A DNA stretch of 40,315 bases from Streptomyces sp. NP160 (lineage in GTDB: Bacteria; Actinomycetota; Actinomycetes; Actinomycetales; Quadrisphaeraceae), in assembly GCF_006335115.1 (NCBI RefSeq), contig NZ_VDMJ01000009.1:189100-229414 (forward strand). Reading direction: 5' to 3'. Positions 16,461 through 24,615 of the stretch are shown piece after piece. Numbering within the stretch: the first letter of the stretch is position 1; every line of letters begins with the position of its first letter. Below the pieces are notes generated by a model. That model saw only the letters and a program-made list of their open reading frames with translations, searched no databases and was not told the origin of the DNA. The position numbers and the translations under genes are program-made.

Positions 16461-18181
16461 CACGCCAGGTCCTCGAGGAGGCGCAGCAGCACGCGCGCCC
16501 CCCAGCCGGTGGCGCCGCGCGGCACCTCGTGCGACTCCTTCTCCGAGCGCCCGACACCGGCGATGTCCAGGTGCGCCCAGCGGCGCTGCCCCACGAACTC
16601 GCGCAGGAACAGGGCCGCGGTGACCGAGCCGGCCCCGGGTGCCGGCCGCGACGGCACGTGGCGCAGGTCGGCGACGTCGGAGTCGAGGCTGGCGCGGTAC
16701 TCCTCCACGAGCGGCATCCGCCACACCCGCTCCCCCGTCGACTCACCGGCGGCGGCCAGGGCGGCGGCCAGCGCGTCGTCGGAGGTGTAGAGCGCGGCGT
16801 GCTGGCGCCCCAGGCCCAGCGTGGCCGCACCGGTGAGGGTGGCGACGTCGACGAGGAGCGCCGGGTCGAGCTCGGCGTCGGCCAGCGCCAGGGCGTCGGC
16901 GAGGACGAGCCGGCCCTCGGCGTCGGGGTTGTCGACCTCGACGGTGGTGCCGTCGAGCACGCGGATGACGTCTCCGGGGCGGTAGCTGCTGGCACCCAGG
17001 CCGTTCTCGGCCAGCGGCAGCAGGGCGGTGACGGGCCGGGGCAGACCGGCCTCAGCGGCGGCCACGACGGCGGCGAGCACCACGGCCGCGCCCGCCATGT
17101 CGGTCTTCATGGCCACCATCGACTCGCGCGGCTTGAGCGCGAGGCCCCCGGTGTCGAAGGTGATGCCCTTGCCCACGAGCACCGCCCGCCCCCGGCCGGC
17201 CGCGCCGGGGGCGGCGGGGGTCCAGTCGACGCGCACGAGGCACGGCGGGTGCTGGGAGGCGGCCCCCACGGCCAGCAGGCCGCCGGCGCGCCGCTGGGCG
17301 AGCTCCTCCTCGTCGAGCACGGCGACCTCGAGGGTCCCGGCGGCCGGGTCCACCGCGGCGGCCGCCGCGAGGGCCCGCGCCTGACCCGCCACCCAGGCCG
17401 GGGTCTTGGTGGACGACGGCGTGGCGGCGAGGTCGCGGACGCGCCAGGTGGCGGTGGCCGCCGTGGCGGCGGAGCCCAGGGCGCGCTCGTGGCCGGCTGG
17501 GGCGCCGAGGAGCACGACCGTGCGCACCGCGGGCTCCGGCCCCTCCTCGACGCCCGTGCGCGGGGGCGACCACGCGCCGAGCAGCAGGCCCTCCGCCAGG
17601 GAGCGCAGGCCCTCGGCGTCGAGCTCCGCGGCAGCCGCGGTGGCCACCCGGTCGCAGCCGCGAGCGGCGCGCGCGAGCGCGGCGCCCGCACGGCGCAGGG
17701 CCCGCGCGGACCCGGACCCGGTGCCGAGGAGCACCAGGCGCACCGGTGCGCCGCCACCGTCGCGGGGGTCGCCCGCGAGGCGGGCGCCGTGCACCGGCAG
17801 CGACGTCCCGGCGGCGCCGCGCCAGCGCGCCAGCGCGCAGACCTCGACGAGGTCGAGGCCGGAGCTGGCCGCGGCCCAGGAGCCGGCGGCGCCGAGCACC
17901 ACGCGGGCAGCCGAGGCGTCGTCGTCCTGGGCCTCGTCCACGGCACCCGGCTGGGCACCGTCCTGGTGGCGCGCTGCGCGGCCGACGGGGACCACCAGCA
18001 GGGAGCAGCCGGCCAGCGCACCGACGCCACCGGCGAGGCCGGTGGCGTCGGTGACCTCGGCGACGTCGAGGGGAGCGGCGACCTCCACCCGCGGCAGCGG
18101 GCGGTCGGTCCGTGGGCCGGCCCGGAGGTCGGGCACCCTGCCGAGCGCGGGCGGCGCCGAGGGGGGAGGCGCGCCGGCCAC
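16460..18181 (-). CDS. pepA: Leucyl aminopeptidase (M17)
   Basis: 573 aa, somewhat longer than the ~500 aa typical of the family. Cytosolic dinuclear-zinc aminopeptidase in peptide turnover. The C-terminal catalytic domain (about 310-570) shows GKGITFDTGG (Lys, Asp), MKTDMAG (Asp), and NPDAEGRLVLADAL, where the usual NTDAEGRL has Pro for Thr; the metal-binding Asp and Glu and the catalytic Arg are kept. The N-terminal domain is Ala-rich and divergent. The start is GTG at 18181, 2 bases after the DUF3117 stop, so DUF3117, pepA and the O-methyltransferase form a tight unit. Confidence 0.93.
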   Translation of the reverse strand: MAGAPPPSAPPALGRVPDLRAGPRTDRPLPRVEVAAPLDVAEVTDATGLAGGVGALAGCSLLVVPVGRAARHQDGAQPGAVDEAQDDDASAARVVLGAAGSWAAASSGLDLVEVCALARWRGAAGTSLPVHGARLAGDPRDGGGAPVRLVLLGTGSGSARALRRAGAALARAARGCDRVATAAAAELDAEGLRSLAEGLLLGAWSPPRTGVEEGPEPAVRTVVLLGAPAGHERALGSAATAATATWRVRDLAATPSSTKTPAWVAGQARALAAAAAVDPAAGTLEVAVLDEEELAQRRAGGLLAVGAASQHPPCLVRVDWTPAAPGAAGRGRAVLVGKGITFDTGGLALKPRESMVAMKTDMAGAAVVLAAVVAAAEAGLPRPVTALLPLAENGLGASSYRPGDVIRVLDGTTVEVDNPDAEGRLVLADALALADAELDPALLVDVATLTGAATLGLGRQHAALYTSDDALAAALAAAGESTGERVWRMPLVEEYRASLDSDVADLRHVPSRPAPGAGSVTAALFLREFVGQRRWAHLDIAGVGRSEKESHEVPRGATGWGARVLLRLLEDLA

Positions 18182-18183
18182 GC

Positions 18184-18351
18184 TCAGCCCGCGGCGGTCT
18201 TGAGGGCGTCGCCCAGGGCGTTGGCCTCGTCGGGGTTCATCTCGACGACGAGACGGCCACCGCCCTCGAGCGGCATGCGCATGACGATGCCCCGCCCCTC
18301 CTTGGTGACCTCGAGGGGACCGTCACCAGTCCTGGGCTTCATGGCAGCCAT
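18184..18351 (-). CDS. DUF3117 conserved actinobacterial mini-protein
   Basis: 55 aa. A very strongly conserved small protein of actinobacteria, recognised by MAAMKPRTGDGPLEVTKEG and the C-terminal RLVVEMNPDEANALGDAL. Function unknown; the compact shape and strict conservation suggest a housekeeping role. A GGAAGGGG Shine-Dalgarno lies 8 bases before the ATG at 18351. The homologue in M. tuberculosis is Rv1211 (from memory). It leads the pepA/O-methyltransferase unit with only 2 bases between genes. Confidence 0.93.
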   Translation of the reverse strand: MAAMKPRTGDGPLEVTKEGRGIVMRMPLEGGGRLVVEMNPDEANALGDALKTAAG

Positions 18352-18499
18352 GCGGCACACCCCTTCCACGTGCAAGGCACGCCATCGGTGGGAGCGGGCG
18401 CGTGAGCACCCGCGGTCTGTGAGCATCATCCCATCGGGGACCGGCGTCCGGTAACCGAGGCGTCCACCGGTCGGTCGCGCCTCGCAGGTCACCCGCCCG

Positions 18500-19738
18500 T
18501 CACGGTGGCCAGTCCGACGGCGGGGAGAACCTCCACAGCCACGCGACCCACACCACCTGGAGGGCCAGCCCCGCCACCGCCCACGCCGCGACGGCGGCCC
18601 GCGAGCGCACCTGGACGGCGATGAGCAGGGCCAGCGGGACCTGCAGGAGCAGGTAGCGGAACAGCGACGTCCACGGGTCGAGGACCACGAGCAGGTAGGC
18701 CTGCTGCGCGAGCACCCAGGCGGGCAGCTCCGGCCCCAGCGAGCGGGCCGCGGGCCCGGTGCACCACCACACCAGCGCGCCGACCAGCACCACCAGCAGG
18801 ACGGGGCCGGCGACATCGCCGAACAGCTGTGAGGAGGCGCGGAACCACGGCTCCACCCACACCACGCGACCGCTGCGCCACGCCGACTGCACCTGCGTGT
18901 ACGCGTCGGGGACCCCGGTGGCCACGCCCACCGCCACCGGCCACGCCACCCCCGCGACGCCGCTGGCGGCGAGCAGGCCGAGCAGCGCGACGCGGTCCCG
19001 CACGGGCAGCGCCCGGCCCTCCGCGCGCCAGCGGGCCACGGCGTGCACCAGCACCACCAGCGCGAACGGCAGGGCGACGGCGCGGGTGGCGCCCAGAAGC
19101 AGCACCGCCAGCACGCACCAGCCGTAGCGGCGCTCCACCAGCGCCAGCAGCGCCCAGGCGAGCGCCAGCAGCGCGAGCGACTCCGTGTAGGCGTACTGCA
19201 GCACCGGCGCCGCGGGGGCGCAGAGCACCAGGAGCAGGCCCGCCAGGGCGGGGCCCTCCCCCGCGACGCGGGCGAACAGCCGCCTCAGCACCACGGCGGC
19301 CCCGGCGCCGAGCAGCAGCGCGGTGGTGGGCGCCACCGCCTCCCAGCTGCCGCCGGTCACGGCCATGAGCAGCCGCACGAGCCCCGGGTAGGCGGGGAAG
19401 AACGCCCACTCGCTCTGGGAGGCGGCGCCGTCGCCCGAGCGGGGCAGCGGGAGCGGGTACCCGCCCTCGGCGATGCTGCGGTACCAGGTGGCGTCCCACA
19501 GGTCCGCCGCCATGACGGCGTAGGACGGCGAGGCGGGCGTCCACACCGAGGCCGCCTGGAACCGCGCGACACACACCGTCACGACGACGGCGAAGAGCCG
19601 CGTGGCGGCGTACACGAGCAGCGCCTGCGCCCACCCGGGCAGGAGCAGGAGGCCCGTCCAGGCGCGGCCGCCGGCGGCCGCGAGGGCCGCGCCGGTGCGC
19701 TCGCGCAGGTCGAGCAGCCCGGCGACCGGAGCGCTCAC
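18500..19738 (-). CDS. PIG-V-like integral membrane mannosyltransferase (GT-C)
   Basis: 412 aa with about 9-11 membrane segments. The N-terminal outer loop contains WDATWYRSIAEGGYP, which matches the PIG-V/GT-C pattern (acidic residue after the first helix, then WY...IA..GY). Members transfer mannose from polyprenyl-phosphate-mannose to lipids on the outer face of the membrane; the acceptor here is unknown. A C-terminal helical bundle includes LLVVLDPWTSLFRYLLLQ. The GTG start at 19738 is 10 bases after the SRPBCC stop, so it is likely the last gene of a run of three. The 148 bases between its start-distal end and DUF3117 (18352-18499) hold no gene. Confidence 0.85.
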   Translation of the reverse strand: MSAPVAGLLDLRERTGAALAAAGGRAWTGLLLLPGWAQALLVYAATRLFAVVVTVCVARFQAASVWTPASPSYAVMAADLWDATWYRSIAEGGYPLPLPRSGDGAASQSEWAFFPAYPGLVRLLMAVTGGSWEAVAPTTALLLGAGAAVVLRRLFARVAGEGPALAGLLLVLCAPAAPVLQYAYTESLALLALAWALLALVERRYGWCVLAVLLLGATRAVALPFALVVLVHAVARWRAEGRALPVRDRVALLGLLAASGVAGVAWPVAVGVATGVPDAYTQVQSAWRSGRVVWVEPWFRASSQLFGDVAGPVLLVVLVGALVWWCTGPAARSLGPELPAWVLAQQAYLLVVLDPWTSLFRYLLLQVPLALLIAVQVRSRAAVAAWAVAGLALQVVWVAWLWRFSPPSDWPP

Positions 19739-19748
19739 GCGCCCGTGC

Positions 19749-20210
19749 TCACCGGGCGACCCGCGCCTCGGCCTCGGCGGCGACCTTCTTCAGGGTGCTG
19801 CCGAAGGCGAGGCGCCCGCCGACGGCGATGGGCAGGGTCACGGCGCGCGACAGCTTCCGGCTGACCAGCGCGATGTCCTCGGTCCAGCGCAGGCGGCTGC
19901 GCCCGCCCGGCAGCGGCACCACCTGCACCTCCGCGTGGCCCAGCACGAGCGAGCCCCGGTGGTCGATGGCCGCGGTGCCGGCGCGGGTGGGCGTGGGCGG
20001 CTCCCAGGAGGTGACCTCCATGGGGTCGTCGAAGGCCAGCCGGCCCACGCCGCTGCGGCCGGTGAAGCGGGTGCCGACGCCGCCGGTGTCGCGCTCCACG
20101 GTCATGGTGGTCAGCGGGATCCAGTCGCCGTGGCGGGCCCAGTCGGTGACCAGCCCCCAGACGACGTCGGCGGGTGCGGCCACCTCGCGGTGGGCGGTGA
20201 AGCGGGCCAC
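19749..20210 (-). CDS. SRPBCC (polyketide cyclase/dehydrase-like) protein
   Basis: 153 aa, one START/SRPBCC-fold domain: it begins FTAHREVAAPADVVWGLVTDW and has the central WEPPTPTRAG and RLRWTEDIAL strands, with a long C-terminal helix rich in Lys/Ala. The fold binds small hydrophobic ligands; ligand and reaction are unknown. GTG start at 20210, one base after the DivIVA-domain gene, so translation is probably coupled. Confidence 0.87.
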   Translation of the reverse strand: MARFTAHREVAAPADVVWGLVTDWARHGDWIPLTTMTVERDTGGVGTRFTGRSGVGRLAFDDPMEVTSWEPPTPTRAGTAAIDHRGSLVLGHAEVQVVPLPGGRSRLRWTEDIALVSRKLSRAVTLPIAVGGRLAFGSTLKKVAAEAEARVAR

Positions 20211-20211
20211 G

Positions 20212-20568
20212 TCAGCTCCCCTCCTCGGGGGTCAGGGCTCGGGTCGGGGCGGTGGGGCCGTAGCGGGGCGCACCCGGGGCCGGGGGCGTGGCCGCCGCGG
20301 CGGCCAGCGCCTCCAGGCGGCGGTCCCGCTCGGCGAGCTCGGCGCGGAGCCTGTCGAGGACGGCGTCCACCTGGTCCATGCGGTAGCCGCGGGGCACCAC
20401 CGAGAACCGCACCGCGTCGAGGTCGGCCGGCTCCAGGGGCCGCGGCGGCAGGGGCCGGTGCGGGCTGCTCGACGCCGCGGCGGGCATGCCGGCGGGCAGG
20501 CGGCCCGCAGCGACGGCCACCACCACCCCGACCACGACCACCGCGAGCAGCAGCAGGACGAGGCTCAC
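20212..20568 (-). CDS. Membrane-anchored DivIVA-domain small protein
   Basis: 118 aa. One N-terminal membrane helix (residues 2-20, Leu/Val-rich), a Pro/Ala linker, then a short DivIVA-like motif (about residues 50-90, with FSVVPRGYRMDQVDAVLDRLRAEL cut short here as RGYRMDQVDAVLDRL) that forms a coiled coil. Such proteins are found in actinobacteria and may follow membrane curvature or the growth pole; function is unproven. The mycobacterial counterpart is near Rv1209 (from memory), in the same neighbourhood as DUF3117 and the LOG gene. GTG start at 20568. Confidence 0.82.
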   Translation of the reverse strand: MSLVLLLLAVVVVGVVVAVAAGRLPAGMPAAASSSPHRPLPPRPLEPADLDAVRFSVVPRGYRMDQVDAVLDRLRAELAERDRRLEALAAAAATPPAPGAPRYGPTAPTRALTPEEGS

Positions 20569-20636
20569 GCGGCGATGCTGCCAGACGATCGTGGGTGCGG
20601 CGCCCGTGACGGCCCGCCCGACCGGTCGGCGGCGGG

Positions 20637-21269
20637 TCAGGCGCCGGCCTCGAGGCCCTCCTGGGTGCGCACCGCCGGGTGCGGGACCCCGGGCGCGTCC
20701 CGGCGGGCGCTCCCGGCCCCGGCCAGCTCGGCCTCCACCACGTCGAGCGCCTGCTCAGGGCTGGTCGTCCAGGTCACCGCCGCCGCGGCCGCGGGCTGGA
20801 CGAAGCCGCCGGCCACGAGCTCGTCGACGGCGCGGCGCAGCGGAGCGAGCACCCCGGTCGGGTCGCACACGACGACGGGCTTGGCGTGCAGCGCCAGCGT
20901 CCGCGCGCTCCACACCTCCAGCAGCTCCTCGAGGGTGCCCAGCCCGCCCGGCAGCACCACGAAGGCGTCGGCGGCGTCGTCCATGAGGCCCTTGCGCTCG
21001 CGCATGCCCTCGGTGACCACCAGCTCGTCGGCGTACCGGTCGCCGACCTCCTTCTCCAGGAGCGCGCGCGGGATGACGCCGTAGGTGCGCCCACCGCCCT
21101 CGCGGACGGCCTTGGCGACGGCGCCCATCATCGACACCGAGCCGCCCCCGGAGACCAGGGAGTGGCCGCGCGCGGCGATGAGGGCGCCGACGTCAGCGGC
21201 CAGCTGCACGTGGACGGGGTCGATCCGCTCGGAGGCGGAGCAGTACACGGCGATCGCGGGCACGTCCAC
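20637..21269 (-). CDS. LOG-family protein (TIGR00730)
   Basis: 210 aa. The family hydrolyses nucleoside 5'-monophosphates, in plants and some bacteria releasing free cytokinin. The signature PGGLGTLEE, the SGGGSVSMMGAVA loop and ERKGLMDDAADAFVVLPGG (Arg/Lys of the active site) are all present. The C-terminal ~25 residues are a variable tail. GTG at 21269 is chosen; the GTG at 21263, preceded by CAGGGT with 6 bases between, is an alternative leaderless start. Physiological substrate here unknown. Confidence 0.92.
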   Translation of the reverse strand: MDVPAIAVYCSASERIDPVHVQLAADVGALIAARGHSLVSGGGSVSMMGAVAKAVREGGGRTYGVIPRALLEKEVGDRYADELVVTEGMRERKGLMDDAADAFVVLPGGLGTLEELLEVWSARTLALHAKPVVVCDPTGVLAPLRRAVDELVAGGFVQPAAAAAVTWTTSPEQALDVVEAELAGAGSARRDAPGVPHPAVRTQEGLEAGA

Positions 21270-21316
21270 ACCCTGCCAGCCGCCCCCGGGGGCGCGCCGG
21301 AGGACGCCCCACCAGC

Positions 21317-21345
21317 CCCCTCGCCCGCGGGTGGCGCGGGAGGGG
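21317..21345 (-). terminator. Hairpin after the 92-aa gene
   Basis: CCCCT + CCCGC pairs with GCGGG + AGGGG, 10 bp with a two-base bulge and 7-base loop, directly after the stop of the small gene on the minus strand and before the LOG gene. Confidence 0.5.
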
Positions 21346-21349
21346 CGCC

Positions 21350-21628
21350 TCAGCTGGCGGCGGCGACCTCACCGGTGGTCGGGCCGTGCGGGGAGCGCGG
21401 GCGCCGCGGGGCGGCGGCCACGGCGGCGTCGGTGAGGGCGCGGACGAGGTCGGCGGCGTCCTCGGGGTCGAGCCGCAGGGTGGTGGCGCAGACGTCGCCG
21501 TCCCACAGCGACAGCACCACGAGGCCGCCGCCGGGGGCGTCGGGGTGGGTCGTCACCCGCAGGGCGCGGGCGGAGCGGTCGCGGTCGCGCACGACCGCGC
21601 TGCGGGCGGGAGCCGGAACGACGCGCAT
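21350..21628 (-). CDS. Small conserved-looking hypothetical protein
   Basis: 92 aa, family not recognised. A basic N-terminus is followed by a compact beta/alpha segment (about residues 38-70, including LVVLSLWDGDVCATTLRL then DAADLVRALTDA) and a Pro/Arg-rich tail. The strand-strand-helix shape and strong codon bias support a real gene. ATG at 21628; GATGAT lies 5 bases upstream as a possible -10. No function is assigned. Confidence 0.7.
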   Translation of the reverse strand: MRVVPAPARSAVVRDRDRSARALRVTTHPDAPGGGLVVLSLWDGDVCATTLRLDPEDAADLVRALTDAAVAAAPRRPRSPHGPTTGEVAAAS

Positions 21629-21716
21629 GCGAGATCATCGCCCCTGCTCACAGGGTTCCGCCAGCCCCCGGTCGGCCCCACCGCAGCAGCGCCTGCGTGG
21701 CGCCGGAGTGTCGCCC

Positions 21717-23147
21717 TCAGCCGCGCTGGCAGGCCGCCTCCACGGCCTGCGCCGCCTTGCGGGCCGCGATGAGCACGGGATCCCACACGGGCGCGAACGG
21801 CGGCGCGTACGCGAGGTCGAGGGAGAGCACCTCCTCGACCGCCATCTCGTTCCACACGCAGATGGCGAGCGCGTCCACGCGCTTGCCCGCCCCGGAGCGG
21901 CCCACCACCTGACCGCCGAGCAGGCGCCCGCTGCGCTCGTCGGCGATGAGCTTCACCCGGACCGGCTCGGCGCCGGGCATGTAGCCGGCCGTGGTCGTGG
22001 AGTCGACGGCGGCGGTGACCACCTGGAACCCCGCAGCCGCGGCCTCCTCCGTCGACAGGCCCGTGCGCCCGATCTCCACCCGGCACACCTTCGTGATGGC
22101 GGTGCCGACCACGCCCGGGAAGGTCGCGTACCCGCCGCCGAGGTTGATGCCCGCCACCCGGCCCTGCTTGTTGGCGTGCGTGCCCAGCGGCACGTGCACC
22201 CCGCGGCCGGAGACGCGGTGGCGCACCTCGGTGCAGTCGCCCGCGGCCCAGACCCCGTCGGCCCGGGTGCGCTGGGAGACGTCGACGGCGATCGCGCCGG
22301 ACTCCCCCAGCGGCACCCCGGCCTCGCGCGCGAGCGCCACAGACGGCTCCACGCCCAGCCCCAGCACCACGAGGTCGCACGGCAGCTCCAGGCCGCTGGC
22401 GCAGTGCACGGCGCGCACCCGGCCGCCCTCCGAGGCCGGGGCCAGCTCCAGGCCGCACACCTCCTCGCCGGTGACCAGGTGCACACCCTCTCCCCGCACG
22501 GCGCCGGCGATGAAGGCGCCCATGTCGTCGTCGACGGTGCCCAGCGGGGTCTGCCCGCGCTGCACCACGGTGACGTGCAGGCCCCGCACCACGCACGCCT
22601 CGGCCACCTCCAGGCCGATGTACCCGCCGCCGACCACCACCACCCGCCGCACGCCGCCGGACCCGAGGTCCGCGATGAGCGCCGAGCCGTCGTCGAGGGT
22701 CTGCACCCCGTGGACGCCCGCCTCCGGGCCGGCGTCGAAGCCGGGCGCGGCGGGGCGTCGGGGCACGGCCCCGGTGGCGAGGACGAGCTGGTCGAAGCCG
22801 TCGGTGCCCTCGCGCGGGCGGCCGTCGTCCTGCCCGTCCAGCCGCCGCCAGGTCACGGTGCGGGCGGACAGGTCCACGCCGACCACCTCGGTGCCCATCC
22901 GGAGGTCGACCCCGCGCCTGCGGTGCTCCTCGGGGGTGCGGGCGACGAGCTCCTCGCGGGAGTCGACTACCCCGCCGACCCAGTACGGGATGCCGCACGC
23001 CGAGTACGACGTGGCGCTGCCGCGCTCGAACGCGACGACCTCCAGGTCGCGGCCGCGGGCTGCGGCCTGCTGGAGGGCCTGCGAGGCCGCTGCCATGCCG
23101 GCCGCGTCACCTCCGACGACGACGACGCGGGTGCGGCCGGGAGCCAT
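21717..23147 (-). CDS. FAD-dependent CoA-disulfide reductase / NADH oxidase family protein
   Basis: 476 aa. Pyridine-nucleotide disulfide oxidoreductase of the single-Cys class. FAD motif VVVGGDAAGMAA (about 9-20), active-site Cys51 in YSACGIPY, NAD(P)H motif VVVGGGYIGLEVAE (about 170-183), second FAD motif GVWAAGDC, and a dimerisation domain (about 350-476). The family reduces CoA disulfide, persulfides or O2; which one here is unknown. The ATG at 23147 is required to keep the FAD motif and is preceded by TAGCGT with 7 bases between. It overlaps the 3' part of the MFS gene by 181 bases on the same strand. Confidence 0.9.
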   Translation of the reverse strand: MAPGRTRVVVVGGDAAGMAAASQALQQAAARGRDLEVVAFERGSATSYSACGIPYWVGGVVDSREELVARTPEEHRRRGVDLRMGTEVVGVDLSARTVTWRRLDGQDDGRPREGTDGFDQLVLATGAVPRRPAAPGFDAGPEAGVHGVQTLDDGSALIADLGSGGVRRVVVVGGGYIGLEVAEACVVRGLHVTVVQRGQTPLGTVDDDMGAFIAGAVRGEGVHLVTGEEVCGLELAPASEGGRVRAVHCASGLELPCDLVVLGLGVEPSVALAREAGVPLGESGAIAVDVSQRTRADGVWAAGDCTEVRHRVSGRGVHVPLGTHANKQGRVAGINLGGGYATFPGVVGTAITKVCRVEIGRTGLSTEEAAAAGFQVVTAAVDSTTTAGYMPGAEPVRVKLIADERSGRLLGGQVVGRSGAGKRVDALAICVWNEMAVEEVLSLDLAYAPPFAPVWDPVLIAARKAAQAVEAACQRG

Positions 23148-24574
23148 GCGCTCGACGCTAGCCGGAGATCGCCGGCGCGCGCGGCGACGGCCCTGCCGAC
23201 GGTCTGCGCGGGGTGGACGCCCACCCTGCGGGCCAGCAGGACGGCGGCGACGAGCGCGGCGCCGGCCGGCACGAGCCCGCAGAACGCCAGCCCGACCCGG
23301 GCGCCCCAGGTCTCGGTGATCCAGCCGACCAGCGGTGCGCCGAAGGGCGTGCCCCCGACGAAGGCCAGCAGGTACAGGCCCATGACGCGGCCGCGGACGT
23401 CCGGGTCCACCCAGAGCTGCACCGAGGAGTTGGCCATGGCCTGGAAGGCCAGGTTGACCAGGCCCACCGCCACCAGGACGACCAGCAGGACGGCGGCGTT
23501 CGGCGCCAGCGAGGCCGCGGCCTGCAGGGCCCCGAAGCCCAGGCAGGCGGCCACGATGAGGCGGAGCCGGGTGGTGGCGCGCGTGCCGGCCACGAGGGCG
23601 CCGGCGGTGGAGCCGAGGGCGAGGGCGGTGTTGAAGGCGCCGTAGAGCTCCGGCCCGCCGTGCAGCACCTCGGTGGACATGGCGGTGAGGACCACCGGGA
23701 AGTTCAGCCCGAAGGTCCCGACGATCCCCACCAGCACGATCGTGACCAGCACGTGCGGGCGCTGGCGGACGTGCGCCAGCGCGGTGCGCACGCTGCCGCG
23801 GTCGCGAGGAGCACCGGGCACGCGCGGGACGGGCAGGGTGAGCAGGTCGGCGGGGCGCAGCAGCGCCAGGGCCACCAGCGGCGCGGTGAAGCACACGGCG
23901 GTGGCGGCGAAGGCCCAGCCGGTGCCCACGGTGCTGATGAGCGTCGCCGCGACCGCGGGCCCGAGCAGGCGGGAGGTCTGGAAGACGGCGGAGTTCAGCG
24001 AGACGGCACCGCGCAGGTGGTCGGCGGGCACCAGCTCACCGGCGAAGGCCTGGCGGGCGGGCCCGTCGACGGCGGTGACGCACCCGCCCACCAGCGCCAG
24101 CGCCCAGACCAGCGGGGCCGTGGCCACACCGGTGAGCGTCACCACCGCGAGCGTCGCGGTGAGGGTGAGGAAGGCGGCCTGGGTGAGCATGAGCAGGGTC
24201 CGCTTGGGGAACCTGTCCGCCAGCTGCCCGGCGTGCAGCCCGAGCAGCAGCACGGGCGCGAACTGGCAGGCCATGGTGACGCCGACGGCGGCGGGGCTGC
24301 CGGTGAGCTCGAGGACGAGCCAGTCGGTGGCGATGTTCTGCATCCACACGCCGGTGCTGGCGACGGCGTGGCCTGCGAGGTAGGTGCGGTAGGGGCGGTT
24401 GGACAGCGGGGCCAGGGCGCGGGGGGCCAAGGGAGCCTCTTCCGGGAGGTCGGCGGGCAGCACCGACCGGGGGTGGTCACGGGTGGGGTCGGCGGCGCGG
24501 GCGGACCTGGCGGTCACCGACCGTTGCTGCCGGACACCAGCCTCTCCCGCGGGCGGGTGCCTCCGCAGCATCAT
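22967..24574 (-). CDS. MFS exporter, EntS-like (MFS_3)
   Basis: 535 aa, ~12 membrane helices. Begins after a ~55-residue polar extension with SNRPYRTYLAGHAVASTGVWMQ, typical of the MFS_3 group, with the loop motif GQLADRFPKR (about residue 115) after helix 2. The group exports siderophores, drugs or metabolites; the substrate is unknown. The last ~60 residues are Ser/Arg/Pro-rich, non-membrane, and overlap the start of the flavoprotein gene, so the natural C-terminus may be shorter or the stop may have been lost. ATG at 24574 has no clear Shine-Dalgarno; a start further in is possible. It is divergent from a LysR gene, its probable regulator. Confidence 0.88.
   Translation of the reverse strand: MMLRRHPPAGEAGVRQQRSVTARSARAADPTRDHPRSVLPADLPEEAPLAPRALAPLSNRPYRTYLAGHAVASTGVWMQNIATDWLVLELTGSPAAVGVTMACQFAPVLLLGLHAGQLADRFPKRTLLMLTQAAFLTLTATLAVVTLTGVATAPLVWALALVGGCVTAVDGPARQAFAGELVPADHLRGAVSLNSAVFQTSRLLGPAVAATLISTVGTGWAFAATAVCFTAPLVALALLRPADLLTLPVPRVPGAPRDRGSVRTALAHVRQRPHVLVTIVLVGIVGTFGLNFPVVLTAMSTEVLHGGPELYGAFNTALALGSTAGALVAGTRATTRLRLIVAACLGFGALQAAASLAPNAAVLLVVLVAVGLVNLAFQAMANSSVQLWVDPDVRGRVMGLYLLAFVGGTPFGAPLVGWITETWGARVGLAFCGLVPAGAALVAAVLLARRVGVHPAQTVGRAVAARAGDLRLASSAWLPAAPASSSSEVTRPAWQRPRRPSSRPQPAAATWRSSRSSAAAPRRTRRAASRTGSAG
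23155..23160 (-). promoter_or_regulatory. -10 box (TAGCGT) for leaderless flavoprotein gene
   Basis: TAGCGT on the minus strand, 7 bases before the ATG at 23147, inside the coding end of the MFS gene. Confidence 0.5.
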
Positions 24575-24600
24575 CAGCGCCGATCGGTGCTCTCACTGTC

Positions 24601-24615
24601 ATCATGCTCTGTGAT
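24601..24615 (+). promoter_or_regulatory. Candidate LysR box (ATC-N9-GAT)
   Basis: The 15-base element ATCATGCTCTGTGAT is an interrupted palindrome (ATCA-N7-TGAT) with the T-N11-A pattern of LysR-type binding sites. It sits between the divergent MFS and LysR genes and overlaps the LysR start codon, which fits autoregulation plus control of the MFS gene. Confidence 0.4.

Noticed and set aside
18352-18499. Promoter for DUF3117
   Set aside because: Only weak TTACCG/GATGAT boxes at a plausible spacing; not strong enough to list.
20679-23645. 988-aa plus-strand open frame
   Set aside because: His/Gly/Arg-rich with no domain, antisense to the LOG, small and flavoprotein genes, which have intact motifs.
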